The notes beneath the pieces were generated by a model that saw only the letters and a list, made by a program, of their open reading frames with translations, made no database searches and had not been told where the DNA came from. The translations under genes and the position numbers were made by a program. A stretch of DNA of 64,000 nt, from positions 248,001-312,000 of the forward strand of contig NC_009831.1 of the NCBI RefSeq assembly GCF_000018025.1, in the 5' to 3' direction. Numbering within the stretch: position 1 is the first letter of the stretch; the number at the start of each line of letters is the position of its first letter. This DNA comes from Shewanella sediminis HAW-EB3 (GTDB lineage: Bacteria; Pseudomonadota; Gammaproteobacteria; Enterobacterales; Shewanellaceae). Positions 37,653 to 47,105 of this stretch are shown here, piece by piece.

Positions 37653-37676
37653 AAACGCCTGCCGAGGCAAGCGTTT
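37653..37676. terminator. Bidirectional terminator-like hairpin
   Basis: AAACGCCTGCC and GGCAAGCGTTT flank a GA loop with one mismatch, between the convergent DUF885 gene and the small membrane gene. A-rich and T-rich flanks suit use from both sides. Confidence 0.65.
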
Positions 37677-37704
37677 CTACTAGTCACGAGTTAATAGTGA
37701 TGTA

Positions 37705-38073
37705 TTAGCTCGGATCGTGCTCGAAGGTACGTCCTTGATGTGGGGTCACTCGGGGACGGCGTTCGGCAAAAGGACTCTCTGTGAATACTTGAGAGTCTCT
37801 CTCTACATTGGCCTGTGAAAAATCTGCTTCCTGCTGCTGTGCGCCGTAGACTCCTTGTTCCTGCTGCTGACGAAAACGCGCAAGCTGCCTCTTAAGGAAT
37901 ATACGTCCAAATAGGCTCAATAAAATGAAACTGACTGCACCGATAAGCAACACAAACGGTAGTGCTATCAGTGTTAGTGTTATCACGGCCAGACCTATCG
38001 CGAAAGCCATCCAGCCTTTGACACCGGAGAACCTATTCTGGAAAGGTGATTGCTGAAATTGACTGTAGATCAT
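37705..38073 (-). CDS. Small membrane protein of unknown function
   Basis: The 122-residue protein has two adjacent membrane segments (about residues 22-40 and 42-58), then a basic, Gln-rich cytoplasmic tail. I recognise no family. It lies alone between convergent and divergent neighbours. Confidence 0.6.
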   Translation of the reverse strand: MIYSQFQQSPFQNRFSGVKGWMAFAIGLAVITLTLIALPFVLLIGAVSFILLSLFGRIFLKRQLARFRQQQEQGVYGAQQQEADFSQANVERDSQVFTESPFAERRPRVTPHQGRTFEHDPS

Positions 38074-38267
38074 AAAAACTCCAAAAAATAGTCTGATACT
38101 TAGTCTGCATATTTATTGACCTCAGATCACGTTAAATTCAGTTAATCTTGGGCAGAAAATGTAACAGATTGTCTTCAAGGCCTCTAATGTAGCGACCTGA
38201 GGCGATAAATGACTATGATACGATACTCATGGTTAATGTAAGCTGAATAGCATAATGATGCCCAATT

Positions 38268-39230
38268 CTAAATATTACTAAACGCATCGGCAACACTCTT
38301 GCAGATGGTTTCTCGCATCCACCTGTGTCCGGGTTCGTCATTATTACGTTCATGCCACAGGAGTACATAGGCTAAAGGGATAAAGTCAAAAGGTAGCGGT
38401 AGCTCAACCAATGGGTATAACTTTTTAGCGTGACGAGCAAAGCTTGAGGGTACGGTAAAGATCAGATCGCTGTGGGCACAGACACTTGCAGCCCCATAAA
38501 AATCAGGAACGGTTGTGCTAAGTCGCCGCCTATGACCTTGCTCTGCCAGATGATAATCTAAAGCCCACCATTCATTCCCTTCGCAACGAACTTGTACATG
38601 TGACATCTCTAGGTAGATATCCAGGTTCCAGTTGCCTGTCGTGATGGCAGAGAGGATGGGGTGCTCCTCTCTGACCAGACATATTTGATGATCGGTAAAA
38701 AGTAACTGATGGGCAATGCCATCAGGTAGGCGATCCATATGAACGTTTGATTTGGGGTGGAGATCGCGCCCGGCAATGCCAAAATCTACCTGACCTTTTT
38801 GCAGATCTTGTATCGATTTCCCCATCCAACCATAGCTATCCAGCCTTAAGTTAGGCGCATTGCTTAGCAATGGCCCGATAAAGTAGGGAAGTAGAGTCTC
38901 ATAGGCACTCTCGACCATAGCAAAAGAGAATTTGCGATCGCTGCTCGCAGGAGTAAAAGTGGGCGGCTGAGTCAGTTGTGATAGATTTTCCAGTAGGCTT
39001 GGCAGTTTATCGCTGAGTTGTACTGCGTGAGCAGTCGGCTTTAACCCATGAGCGGTACGAATAAAAAGTGGGTCATCTAAGGTATCCCGTAACCGGTTGA
39101 GGCTCTTACTCAGTGCCGACTGACTCAGGTGGAGTCGACTGGCTGCTCGGGTGACACTTTGTTCCTCGAGTAGTACTTGCAGGATCACCAGCAGGTTCAG
39201 ATCGATTCTAGCCAGGTTATCAAGATTCAT
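38268..39230 (-). CDS. LysR-type regulator, divergent from Bcr/CflA transporter
   Basis: The 320-residue protein has an HTH at about residues 8-66 (VLLEEQSVTRAASRLHLSQSA) and an effector-binding domain. ATG 39230 follows AGGA with normal spacing; the longer frame to 39281 adds residues atypical of LysR proteins. It is divergent from the adjacent efflux gene, 107 bases apart, and probably controls it. Confidence 0.88.
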   Translation of the reverse strand: MNLDNLARIDLNLLVILQVLLEEQSVTRAASRLHLSQSALSKSLNRLRDTLDDPLFIRTAHGLKPTAHAVQLSDKLPSLLENLSQLTQPPTFTPASSDRKFSFAMVESAYETLLPYFIGPLLSNAPNLRLDSYGWMGKSIQDLQKGQVDFGIAGRDLHPKSNVHMDRLPDGIAHQLLFTDHQICLVREEHPILSAITTGNWNLDIYLEMSHVQVRCEGNEWWALDYHLAEQGHRRRLSTTVPDFYGAASVCAHSDLIFTVPSSFARHAKKLYPLVELPLPFDFIPLAYVLLWHERNNDEPGHRWMRETICKSVADAFSNI

Positions 39231-39337
39231 AGATATTCCTACAGGGAAATTCAGTTCTGAAATTATACCATTTCTGTTCATAACTTGGGTGCGCTAAAAT
39301 AGCTTTCATAGAATAACGTTCCAAATAGAGAGAAATC

Positions 39338-40540
39338 ATGCGTCGAAATCTGTTACCCATCTTAATGTCTATGGTTGTGTTAAGTCCCTTAGCCATCGAT
39401 ATTTACCTGCCTTCCATGCCAACGATGGCTGCCGAGTTCTCGGTATCGGCAAGTGAGGTGCAGTCGACACTGGTACTCTTTTTGTTCGCTATGGGAGTAG
39501 GGCAAATTGTTATAGGTCCTCTGGCCGATAGATATGGTCGTCGCCCCATCGCTCTGGGTGGTATTTTGCTTTATATCGCCAGCAGTATACTCGCGGCTGT
39601 GGCCATGGAATTTCATTGGCTGCAGATAGCCAGGGTGCTTCAGGGGTTAGCTGCTTGTTCTACCTCAATAGTGGTCTTCAGCGCCGTGCGTGATTGTTTC
39701 ACACCCAAAGAGAGCGCACGCTATTACAGTTATCTGAACGGAGTTATCTGTGTGATCCCGGCGCTGGCCCCAACTTTAGGTGGCCTACTGGCAATGCAGT
39801 TCGGCTGGCGCTCCACCTTTGTATTTATGACGCTTTATGCCATCGTCATGATGGTCCTGGTCGGGTATCGTCTGCCCGAAACCCGTCCTGCGAACACTGT
39901 GACGACAGGGCCGCTATATCGTTGGTCACGTTACAAGCCCGTTATCATAGAGCCACACTTTCTTTTCTATGCCTTCTCATGCATGGCGGGTATGGCCGCT
40001 ATTCTGAGTTATGTCTCATACGCGCCGGTTTGGATAATCGAAACTTTAGGCATGTCAGAGCTGACATTCAGCGGACTATTTGGCCTCAATGCCGCGGTTA
40101 ATATTGTTGCCTGTTTTGCCGCGCCTATGGTGATCGCTAAGTTAGGCAATCGACCAACGGTGATGCTGGCGTTAAGCACTATGCTTGTATCGGCTATCAT
40201 GCAGGTGCTCTTACAGCAATGGGGACCGGCAACCGGACTACCTGCAGCATTAAGCTTTATGTTGCCTATGATGTTGCTCTGTATCGGCTTCGCCCTGCTG
40301 CTTGGTCCTGCGACGAGTATGGCACTGGCTGCATTCGGTGAACGAGCGGGAACGGCAACGGCTATCTTAGGATTTATTCAGATGAGTGGTGCTTCACTGC
40401 TTACCGGGTTAGTACAGCAGACAGATCTACCTGCACCCTATGCCGTTGCATTGGTGATGGGTACTTTGGCGATAACCCTGTTGACCATGATGGCTATGCC
40501 CCGTTTCGATAACTGGCATCAGGAACAACACGCACATTGA
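39338..40540 (+). CDS. Bcr/CflA-family drug efflux MFS transporter
   Basis: The 400-residue protein has 12 membrane segments. The first helix region SPLAIDIYLPSMPTMAAEF and the loop GPLADRYGRRPIALGG are characteristic of the Bcr/CflA subfamily of proton-driven exporters (bicyclomycin, chloramphenicol and related compounds). The substrate is not predictable. Short ATAGAAC repeats and a terminator follow. Confidence 0.9.
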   Translation: MRRNLLPILMSMVVLSPLAIDIYLPSMPTMAAEFSVSASEVQSTLVLFLFAMGVGQIVIGPLADRYGRRPIALGGILLYIASSILAAVAMEFHWLQIARVLQGLAACSTSIVVFSAVRDCFTPKESARYYSYLNGVICVIPALAPTLGGLLAMQFGWRSTFVFMTLYAIVMMVLVGYRLPETRPANTVTTGPLYRWSRYKPVIIEPHFLFYAFSCMAGMAAILSYVSYAPVWIIETLGMSELTFSGLFGLNAAVNIVACFAAPMVIAKLGNRPTVMLALSTMLVSAIMQVLLQQWGPATGLPAALSFMLPMMLLCIGFALLLGPATSMALAAFGERAGTATAILGFIQMSGASLLTGLVQQTDLPAPYAVALVMGTLAITLLTMMAMPRFDNWHQEQHAH

Positions 40541-40554
40541 TTCTGAAGTGATTC

Positions 40555-40580
40555 TAGAACATAGAACATAGAACATAGAA
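40555..40580. repeat. Heptanucleotide tandem repeat (ATAGAAC)n
   Basis: About four copies of ATAGAAC, the first degenerate, directly downstream of the efflux gene. Confidence 0.85.
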
Positions 40581-40596
40581 ATTGAAACACCCCCTT

Positions 40597-40634
40597 GCCC
40601 GCCAACTGCTAACCACAGGAAGCGGGCATTTTTT
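40597..40634 (+). terminator. Terminator after the efflux gene
   Basis: Stem GCCCGC/GCGGGC around a long loop, followed by ATTTTTTAT. Confidence 0.7.
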
Positions 40635-40662
40635 ATGGGGGTTATGTTTGGCGGCTTTTGGC

Positions 40663-41553
40663 TTAGAAGCGTCCATTAATGCCTATTGCGGCAAAAACAC
40701 CATCCATATCGGGCTCTAACTGTTTAGTTAGATTAAACTTAGCGGAAAGTCCATCGGTTATGCGTAACGTATAAGCAGTGTTAATGCCGTAGGGATCGTC
40801 CCAGTCACTGTCGAATGAGGTCGCATATGTAGCACCGACAGACCAGGAGCGGGTGATATACCAATCGACAGCGGCGCTTAAGCTATCCGATGAGTCTGAA
40901 GATTGATATTCATCAGTTGGAGAGATTACTTTCGCGTCAGAAGAGGAGTGGCTGAACAATGCGGAGAACAAGATGCCCTGACCAGATGATAGGGGGAGGT
41001 AACTCTTAACGCCTATCCCGTAAGACGTTGTGTCGACTTCGGTTTTCGAAATGTCATTTAGTGAGGTCATATATTTTGGCTGGGTTGTATTGCCATACTT
41101 GCCATAATTGACATATACGGAGGAGGTATCGTTAAAGTAGTAACCCAGTGTGACCTCGTACGTGTACGTATCCGATTCAGTTTTTGTAATTAAATTGTCC
41201 CAATCTGCATTTTGATAACGGGCGCCAATGTACCATTTGTCTTCGAAGACATACTCACCATCGATAGCGTAGGTAGTGAAATCAGCATCAACATCAACAT
41301 CAAGTTTGCTGTATTGGCCCCCTAGATTTGAAGTTTGAGCGAGAAAACCACTCAAGGCATAAGGTGCGCTATCCTGATTGACCGAGGTGAAATAGTATCG
41401 ATATTGTCCGTTCCATGTACCGTCTGAAAAGCTTTCGCTGGATCCCGCGTAAGTGACTTCGGCTTCATGTTGGTAGGCTGTATCTTGAACGGCGTAAATG
41501 TGTGTAGAGGTAAGCCCTAAGAGTACGGCTAGTGTTAGGGTGGTTTTATTCAT
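40663..41553 (-). CDS. Putative outer-membrane porin
   Basis: The 296-residue protein has a signal peptide (MNKTTLTLAVLLGL to about IYA). A beta-barrel pattern of alternating aromatic strands follows (YRYYFTSVN, WYIGARYQNADW, YEVTLGYYF), ending GINGRF with terminal phenylalanine. It belongs to the putative porins of Shewanella and related bacteria; its substrate is unknown. GGAAGAG before ATG 41553 supports this start over the longer frame to 41631. It is divergent from the DTW gene. Confidence 0.7.
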   Translation of the reverse strand: MNKTTLTLAVLLGLTSTHIYAVQDTAYQHEAEVTYAGSSESFSDGTWNGQYRYYFTSVNQDSAPYALSGFLAQTSNLGGQYSKLDVDVDADFTTYAIDGEYVFEDKWYIGARYQNADWDNLITKTESDTYTYEVTLGYYFNDTSSVYVNYGKYGNTTQPKYMTSLNDISKTEVDTTSYGIGVKSYLPLSSGQGILFSALFSHSSSDAKVISPTDEYQSSDSSDSLSAAVDWYITRSWSVGATYATSFDSDWDDPYGINTAYTLRITDGLSAKFNLTKQLEPDMDGVFAAIGINGRF

Positions 41554-41749
41554 TTCTCTTCCTTGTGTTTGTGAACTCAGGAAGGCTGAAGTGTGGATGG
41601 CATCAATAATAACGGTCATCCATGGTCTCATATTTTAAGTAAGAACAAGCCCTTGCCTTCCTGGCGGTCAAACTATAACCGTTAGCGACTCGCTAAGTAA
41701 ATAGTATGAGAGTCTTTATTCTATATTGAGTTGAGATACACTATGGCTA

Positions 41750-42367
41750 TTGACCTTATTACCTGAGAATCCCGTGTCCCGTCCCATCTGTCCTAAATGT
41801 CATTATCCGCTTAAGGCTTGTCTGTGTGAGAGTATCGAATCGATGCAGGTATCGACGGAGTTGATTGTCTTGCAAGATCCAAGCGAAGTAGGGCATGCGA
41901 AAAACAGTGTGCGTCTGCTCGAGTTGGTTATAGAAGATACTCAAGTATATGTGGGAGAGTGCCCCGATGACTTTACGCAACTGCGCCAGCATCTCGAGCA
42001 AAGCGTTAAACCTGTCTATCTGGTTTACCCCTCGGAGCAGAGCGAGGATGTCGAGAGTGTCAGTTTCGATGAGGATGTGATTCTGTTGTTTCTCGATGGT
42101 ACCTGGCGAAAGGCCTATAAACTTTTACAGCTTAACCCCTGGTTACAAGGCTTGCCAGCACTGCATCTGGATATTGAGTCTGCTTCGAATTATAAAATTC
42201 GAAAAGCGAGCCGCATCGATAGCCTTTCTACATTGGAAGCTGCGGCAATGATGGTGAAAGCCATTGAGCCGCATCAAGAGGTGTCGCCCCTACTCAATGC
42301 ATTAAATGCAATGGTAAATCAACGTATTAGTTCGATGCCTGATTCTGTCAGAAAACGATATGAGTGA
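41750..42367 (+). CDS. tapT: DTW-domain tRNA-uridine aminocarboxypropyltransferase
   Basis: The DTW domain transfers the 3-amino-3-carboxypropyl group of SAM to a tRNA uridine (acp3U47 in E. coli TapT). The 205-residue protein shows the N-terminal cysteine set CPKCHYPLKACLC, the loop LQDPSEVGHAKNSVRLL and the naming motif DGTWRKAYKL. The start is uncertain: TTG 41750 or GTG 41774; neither has a clear ribosome site. Confidence 0.8.
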   Translation: MTLLPENPVSRPICPKCHYPLKACLCESIESMQVSTELIVLQDPSEVGHAKNSVRLLELVIEDTQVYVGECPDDFTQLRQHLEQSVKPVYLVYPSEQSEDVESVSFDEDVILLFLDGTWRKAYKLLQLNPWLQGLPALHLDIESASNYKIRKASRIDSLSTLEAAAMMVKAIEPHQEVSPLLNALNAMVNQRISSMPDSVRKRYE

Positions 42368-42668
42368 TAGATTTTCTGTTTTGTGATATATATCAGTGAT
42401 ATCTGAATAAAACAATATTTAGATCACGCAAATCATTGATGAAATAGGTTTTAATGTGCCCGAATCATCTGTTTTACAGGTGGTGTGAAAGCTGTGTTGA
42501 TATGCTGTCCATGCAGGGAGGCAGCGCCTACTCTTTTTATCATTAGTCGGTATCGGCACAGCTTTCATTCTAAATTTTAATTCGTCTGAGCTCTGCACTC
42601 TTTGCTTCGAGTTAATCGCTTTCGCAAATATTTCTCTAACACTTCTCTAATCGCAACCTCTCTTCACG
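42368..42668. other. Convergent intergenic gap with CRP-like dyad
   Basis: No gene. TGATATATATCA (42384-42395) is a perfect 12-base palindrome, and TGTGA-N6-TCAGT around it resembles a CRP site. It lies between two converging genes, so a regulatory role would need an unseen transcript. Confidence 0.35.
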
Positions 42669-44780
42669 TTAGTTATAGGTCGAAAAGTTTTCAGGGGTGA
42701 ATCTGGCAGCCTCTTTCGGATGGCCGAAGAAGTAGCCCTGCCCAAAGCCTTTGCCCATATTCTTTAATATCTCTTTTTGCTGCTTGGTTTCGATACCCTC
42801 TACGACAAAGCTGATATCCAGTGCTTGCGCAAGCTTTATCATGGCCTGGCAGAGCTCTTTTCCTTGAGGTTCACTCAATCTATGGGCAAAACCGGCATCA
42901 ATTTTCAAGCTGTCGATAGGCAGACTACCTAACTTACTGAGTGATGACAGGCCTGCGCCAAAATCATCGATTGCGATGCTTATGCCCTTGCTCTTTAGTA
43001 AGGTTAAGGTCTTTTTGACTCTTTGGGGTTGTCTGAGCAGTGCCAACTCGGTGATCTCGAGCACTAAGGCGTTCGCAGGTAACTGGCTGTAAGTCAGAGC
43101 TTCAGTGACTTGTTGGACAAAGTCAGGGTGCTCTAACTGCATAGGCGAGACGTTGACACAGGCTTTTAGATCCGGAGCATGTTGAGTACGCCACGTTGCG
43201 ACTTGCAGGCAGGCTTGTTTTAGCACCCACTGTCCTATGGTGATAAGCAGTCCGGCCTCTTCCAGTAGGGGCACGAAATCGGTGGCGTTGAGTATTTCGC
43301 CATCGGGCTTCTGCCAGCGAAGCAGGGCTTCGGCACCAATAACCGAGTTACACTCCAGATTCACGATAACCTGATAGGCGAGACTGAATTGCTTAAGGTT
43401 ATGGGCGTGGCGAAGTTCACTGAGTATTGTCAGCTTTTGTTCAGCTTCTTCATGCATCGAGTTGTTGTAAAAGAGCACGTGTTCAGGGCTCTGTTTAGCA
43501 CTATACATAGCAGTATCGGCAAGGCTGAGAAGCTTATTGGCTTCTGAGCTGTGTTCCGGAAATAGTGCTATGCCTATGCTGGTTCCCAGGTATAGCTTCT
43601 GATCATCGATCTCAAATGGTGCCTCAAACAGAGACATTATCTGCTGAGAGATATCCTCTACCTCTTGATGACCGTTACAGTCTCTTAAAACCAGAGTAAA
43701 CTCATCTCCCCCGAGCCTGGCAATATCGGCTTTTTCAATACAGCTTGCTTCTAATCTAGCGGAGACCAGCTGCAATACCTTATCGCCGGTGGCATGACCA
43801 AAACAATCGTTAATGTTTTTGAAGCCATTGAGATCCAAAAACATCAGGGCACCCATTTTTCCCGGGGTTTCTTTGATCTCTTGCAGTGCCTGATTCAGTA
43901 ATAACTTTAGATGGTGCCTGTTGGGTAAGCCCGTGAGCGTGTCAAACATGGCCTGCTCAGTGAGCTTTGCTTCCAGTTTCTTCTTGGTACTGATATCACT
44001 GAAAATAGTGACATAGTAGACTCTCTCCTCAGCGAGAATTTTTCGGCAACTCTTCCAGGCGGGGAATTCGGTACCATCGGATCTCTGTTTCCACACTTCG
44101 CCTTGCCAATTCCCTCGTTCTTCGAGCGCGTTATTGTGTTCCATCTCCTCTGCGGCTGTATGTCTCTTAAGGTCGATGACCTCTGCATTCTTATGCAGTA
44201 GTTGGTCGGCGCTGTAACCGCTGATACGACACATCGCCTTATTAACAGCGATAATTCGATGTTCAGCATCTGTGATGTACGCCGCCTCTGCGCTATCTTC
44301 TAACGTAATAGACAACAGCTCTTTAGGTAACATATCGAAGCCATTATTAGCACTTTCTCTGCTTCGGCTGCGTCGATTTGATGGCTCGAACATTGCCAAA
44401 ATGACCGGACTGCCTTCGAATTCAAACGGAAACAGGGATACCCTGGTGGGGAGTTCTCTGCCCTGCTGGCTCAAGTGCAGCCAGTTGAATTCGATGACGT
44501 CGCCCTCTAGTGCGTGGCGCATCATCTGCTGGGCATATTCAATACTGTTTCTACCCGAAGATTGAATGCGGGGCGAAAAGTCGTAGGGGGTGGCGTTTAC
44601 AAAGTTATCCGTTTGAGTCTGAAAGTAGGAGAGCGTAAGTGGGTTGGCACCGATAAAATGGTAACCTTGGATGATGGCCAGAGGGAGAGCGTTGGGCTCC
44701 AACTGCCAAGCCTGAAGTCTCTGAGACAGACTCGGTCTGTCAGAACTTAGCTTAGATAATAAATAAGACCAACGGTCCAT
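42669..44780 (-). CDS. PAS-GGDEF-EAL cyclic-di-GMP signalling protein
   Basis: The 703-residue cytoplasmic protein has an N-terminal PAS-like region (about 15-135), a canonical PAS (about 150-265, ITDAEHRIIAVNKAMCRISGY), GGDEF (about 280-440) and EAL (about 450-695). The GGDEF core ARLGGDEF is intact. EAL has the EALLRW motif and DDFGAGLSSL. So both cyclase and phosphodiesterase motifs are present; net activity cannot be told. A perfect hairpin lies 107 bases upstream. Confidence 0.93.
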   Translation of the reverse strand: MDRWSYLLSKLSSDRPSLSQRLQAWQLEPNALPLAIIQGYHFIGANPLTLSYFQTQTDNFVNATPYDFSPRIQSSGRNSIEYAQQMMRHALEGDVIEFNWLHLSQQGRELPTRVSLFPFEFEGSPVILAMFEPSNRRSRSRESANNGFDMLPKELLSITLEDSAEAAYITDAEHRIIAVNKAMCRISGYSADQLLHKNAEVIDLKRHTAAEEMEHNNALEERGNWQGEVWKQRSDGTEFPAWKSCRKILAEERVYYVTIFSDISTKKKLEAKLTEQAMFDTLTGLPNRHHLKLLLNQALQEIKETPGKMGALMFLDLNGFKNINDCFGHATGDKVLQLVSARLEASCIEKADIARLGGDEFTLVLRDCNGHQEVEDISQQIMSLFEAPFEIDDQKLYLGTSIGIALFPEHSSEANKLLSLADTAMYSAKQSPEHVLFYNNSMHEEAEQKLTILSELRHAHNLKQFSLAYQVIVNLECNSVIGAEALLRWQKPDGEILNATDFVPLLEEAGLLITIGQWVLKQACLQVATWRTQHAPDLKACVNVSPMQLEHPDFVQQVTEALTYSQLPANALVLEITELALLRQPQRVKKTLTLLKSKGISIAIDDFGAGLSSLSKLGSLPIDSLKIDAGFAHRLSEPQGKELCQAMIKLAQALDISFVVEGIETKQQKEILKNMGKGFGQGYFFGHPKEAARFTPENFSTYN

Positions 44781-44886
44781 CCTGATACTCCCTTGTCATA
44801 AATCCCAGTTTCCTACTTAATCTTTTAACTTTGCTAAAAATGCATTTCATTTATTGGTAAAAGACTTTTGTAGTGTTAAAAATAAC

Positions 44887-44912
44887 CTGATTTGAGTTTT
44901 GACTCAAATCAG
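44887..44912. repeat. Perfect 11-bp stem-loop between divergent genes
   Basis: CTGATTTGAGT/ACTCAAATCAG with loop TTTG, in the divergent gap between the GGDEF/EAL gene and a small secreted protein. Read on the minus strand it is followed by GTTATTTTT, so it resembles a terminator or attenuator ahead of the GGDEF/EAL gene. Confidence 0.75.
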
Positions 44913-45061
44913 AAATGATATTTTGTAATAAATAACCGATATTTAGACTGAATCTGAGCCTTTTACTATTTTTTTCTGGCATAGTGGCCATTGGCTGTTT
45001 AATCATCAAGATGGAAAGCTAAACATGAGACTCATTATGTGAGTCAATTGAGGAGAGTTAG

Positions 45062-45421
45062 ATGACGTTTTCACTGAGTTCGAAACGTTTGGGAGCCATC
45101 CTGATGTCAGGGCTGCTCTGCGCTCTTGTTTCAATTTCGATACAGGCCTCAGATAAGAGGAGCCTGACAGAGAAAGCCGATGAGGCGAGAAAGCAATCGA
45201 GAACGATTGAGCAAGAGCAGTTACAAAAAGCCCGGGATGCCGCCAGTGAGACCCAAAGTCGGGAGAAAAAAATTCTAAAAAGGCAGCAGTCAGCCGATTG
45301 GGAGTCTGAGCAGGTTGAGAAAGCCCAACAGCAGTTTAAAGAGCGGGAGTCTCGAGAGGAGAAGTACCTCAGAGAGGCGAAGGAGGCTGCAGCTAAAGAA
45401 CGAAAAATCCCTAAGCCATGA
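45062..45421 (+). CDS. Small exported coiled-coil protein
   Basis: The 119-residue protein has a signal peptide (to about SIQAS) and a mature chain rich in Glu, Lys, Gln and Ala that should be one long charged helix or coiled coil. No family recognised. GAGGAGAG precedes the ATG. A methyltransferase gene follows 37 bases later and may be co-transcribed. Confidence 0.65.
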   Translation: MTFSLSSKRLGAILMSGLLCALVSISIQASDKRSLTEKADEARKQSRTIEQEQLQKARDAASETQSREKKILKRQQSADWESEQVEKAQQQFKERESREEKYLREAKEAAAKERKIPKP

Positions 45422-45458
45422 TGGCAGCTAGCGTACCCTATGACATTAGGGAATTAAT

Positions 45459-46094
45459 TTGAACTCTTGTCCCCTCTGCGGGAGGGCCTCGCTATTCTTT
45501 TTCTATCAAGATAAACGCAGATCCTATCTGAGATGCAATCATTGCCATATAGTCGTTGTCCCTCCTGAGTACCTTCTCTGCGCCGAAGCCGAAAAATCTG
45601 TCTATGATCAGCATGAAAATGATCCGCAGGATAAAAAGTATCGCCGCTTCTTATCCCGGACTTTTGAGCCGCTTATTGCGCTGCTTCCTGATGACGCTAA
45701 GGGATTAGATTTTGGATGCGGCCCGGGACCTACGATAAGCGTGATGGCTGAGGAGGTAGGACTGTTGGTGAGTAACTACGATCTTTACTACCACAATACC
45801 CCCGAGGTGCTGGAGCACTATTATGATTTTGTCACCATAACCGAAGTGATAGAACACGTTGCCGATGCTAAGGCGTTGTTGACGCGTTTAGACTCCTTAC
45901 TCTCTTCCGGAGGGGTCTTGGCTGTGATGACCTCCAGAATGGTAGACGCAGGTGCATTTGGCCAGTGGTATTATAAGAACGACCCGACACATATTCGTTT
46001 CTATTCCATCGAAACCTTTGAGTGGGTCGCCCATCATTTTGACTGGCACTTAGAGATAGTCGATAGGGATGTGGTGTTTTTTCATAAGAAGTGA
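45459..46094 (+). CDS. SAM-dependent methyltransferase with zinc ribbon
   Basis: The 211-residue protein begins with a zinc-ribbon-like CPLCGR and CNHCH pair and continues with a class I methyltransferase fold (LDFGCGPGPT as SAM motif, then ITEVIEHVADAKALL). The start is a TTG with TAGGGA upstream. Architecture resembles methyltransferases of C-methylation or lipopolysaccharide type, but the substrate is unknown. Confidence 0.75.
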   Translation: MNSCPLCGRASLFFFYQDKRRSYLRCNHCHIVVVPPEYLLCAEAEKSVYDQHENDPQDKKYRRFLSRTFEPLIALLPDDAKGLDFGCGPGPTISVMAEEVGLLVSNYDLYYHNTPEVLEHYYDFVTITEVIEHVADAKALLTRLDSLLSSGGVLAVMTSRMVDAGAFGQWYYKNDPTHIRFYSIETFEWVAHHFDWHLEIVDRDVVFFHKK

Positions 46095-46162
46095 CGCCTT
46101 GGCCTGTTTAATCCTCTTATTATTTAATTCTTAAGCCCCGGGGAGCTAAACGCCGATGAATA

Positions 46163-46879
46163 CTATTTCGGTTGTTGCAACAGGTGGTTAAGTATCACCT
46201 TCTGAACAAAGGTTTCCGTTTCACTCTTTTCACCACTTAACTCAAATCCATACTGACCACGCATCCTTCCATATTCAATATCCTGAATATTTTTAATGGT
46301 GATAGGTATCGACATCGTCTCCGCCTCTTGCAGCACTTTTACTTGTAACAGACAGGGTGTCTCTACGCTAATTTCTTGAAGTATTTTTCCGATGAAGGCG
46401 CCGCCATTGATCGATATATTACTTAGCTGTCCAGGTGAAAGAAGCTGAGTTGTTTCTCCCTCATCCGAGCCTTCGGCTGGCATTACCTGAATGCTGGCTT
46501 CCAGATTAATAGCGATCCGTGAGTGCTGCCTGAGTGCGACTTTTTGTAGTGCCTTAGGGTAATCGATGATTAACCAAGGTTCGGTACTGCCGAGTAGCTT
46601 CCTGATAGAGCTACGAAAGGCGAGAATATTGGCATCGGGCTCGTCACTATTAACAAGGCGAACAATAATCGGTTGACCGGGTTTGAGAAACTTTTTTGCC
46701 TCTTGCCAGCTGTTATCTGAACCTAAAGCAAAGATAATTGCACGATGTGGATCGACGCCGATGAGGCGCGTTCTAAGCCTGATGGGTTGACTCGGTGTTA
46801 CCACCTGAATAGTGACCTCTGTATTGCAAGGCATGCTATTCAAATAAGAAAATTCGTAAGTAGTTGAACTTCCCACCAA
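46163..46879 (-). CDS. PilZ-domain c-di-GMP-binding protein (YcgR-like)
   Basis: The 238-residue protein has an N-terminal beta-domain like the flagellar brake YcgR/PilZN (about 1-100) and a C-terminal PilZ domain. The PilZ signature is present as RQHSR (RxxxR, about 127-131) and NISINGG, with Asn replacing the usual Asp. It probably senses c-di-GMP, perhaps linked to the GGDEF/EAL protein nearby. Target unknown. Confidence 0.8.
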   Translation of the reverse strand: MVGSSTTYEFSYLNSMPCNTEVTIQVVTPSQPIRLRTRLIGVDPHRAIIFALGSDNSWQEAKKFLKPGQPIIVRLVNSDEPDANILAFRSSIRKLLGSTEPWLIIDYPKALQKVALRQHSRIAINLEASIQVMPAEGSDEGETTQLLSPGQLSNISINGGAFIGKILQEISVETPCLLQVKVLQEAETMSIPITIKNIQDIEYGRMRGQYGFELSGEKSETETFVQKVILNHLLQQPK

Positions 46880-47105
46880 TTACCCCCTTTTTTATTAAGT
46901 ATCAGTATATTATTGCCGCTGTGACTCATCAGTATACCTAATGCTGGTTGCATTAGCTTACAAAGATATTACGCCCTGGGACTTGATCTTATTGTTGTTT
47001 TAACCTCTTATAATTGCTTTGATTTTAATCGGTATGCCAGACAAGTCTCTGTATTGATTAAAAGCACTTTATTTAACTGTCTTGCTCATTTAGAAGGAGC
47101 TAAAA

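Noticed and set aside
42382..42398. CRP site TGTGA-N6-TCAGT as a promoter element
   Set aside because: It lies between two converging genes with no start codon downstream on either side; kept only as a low-confidence note.
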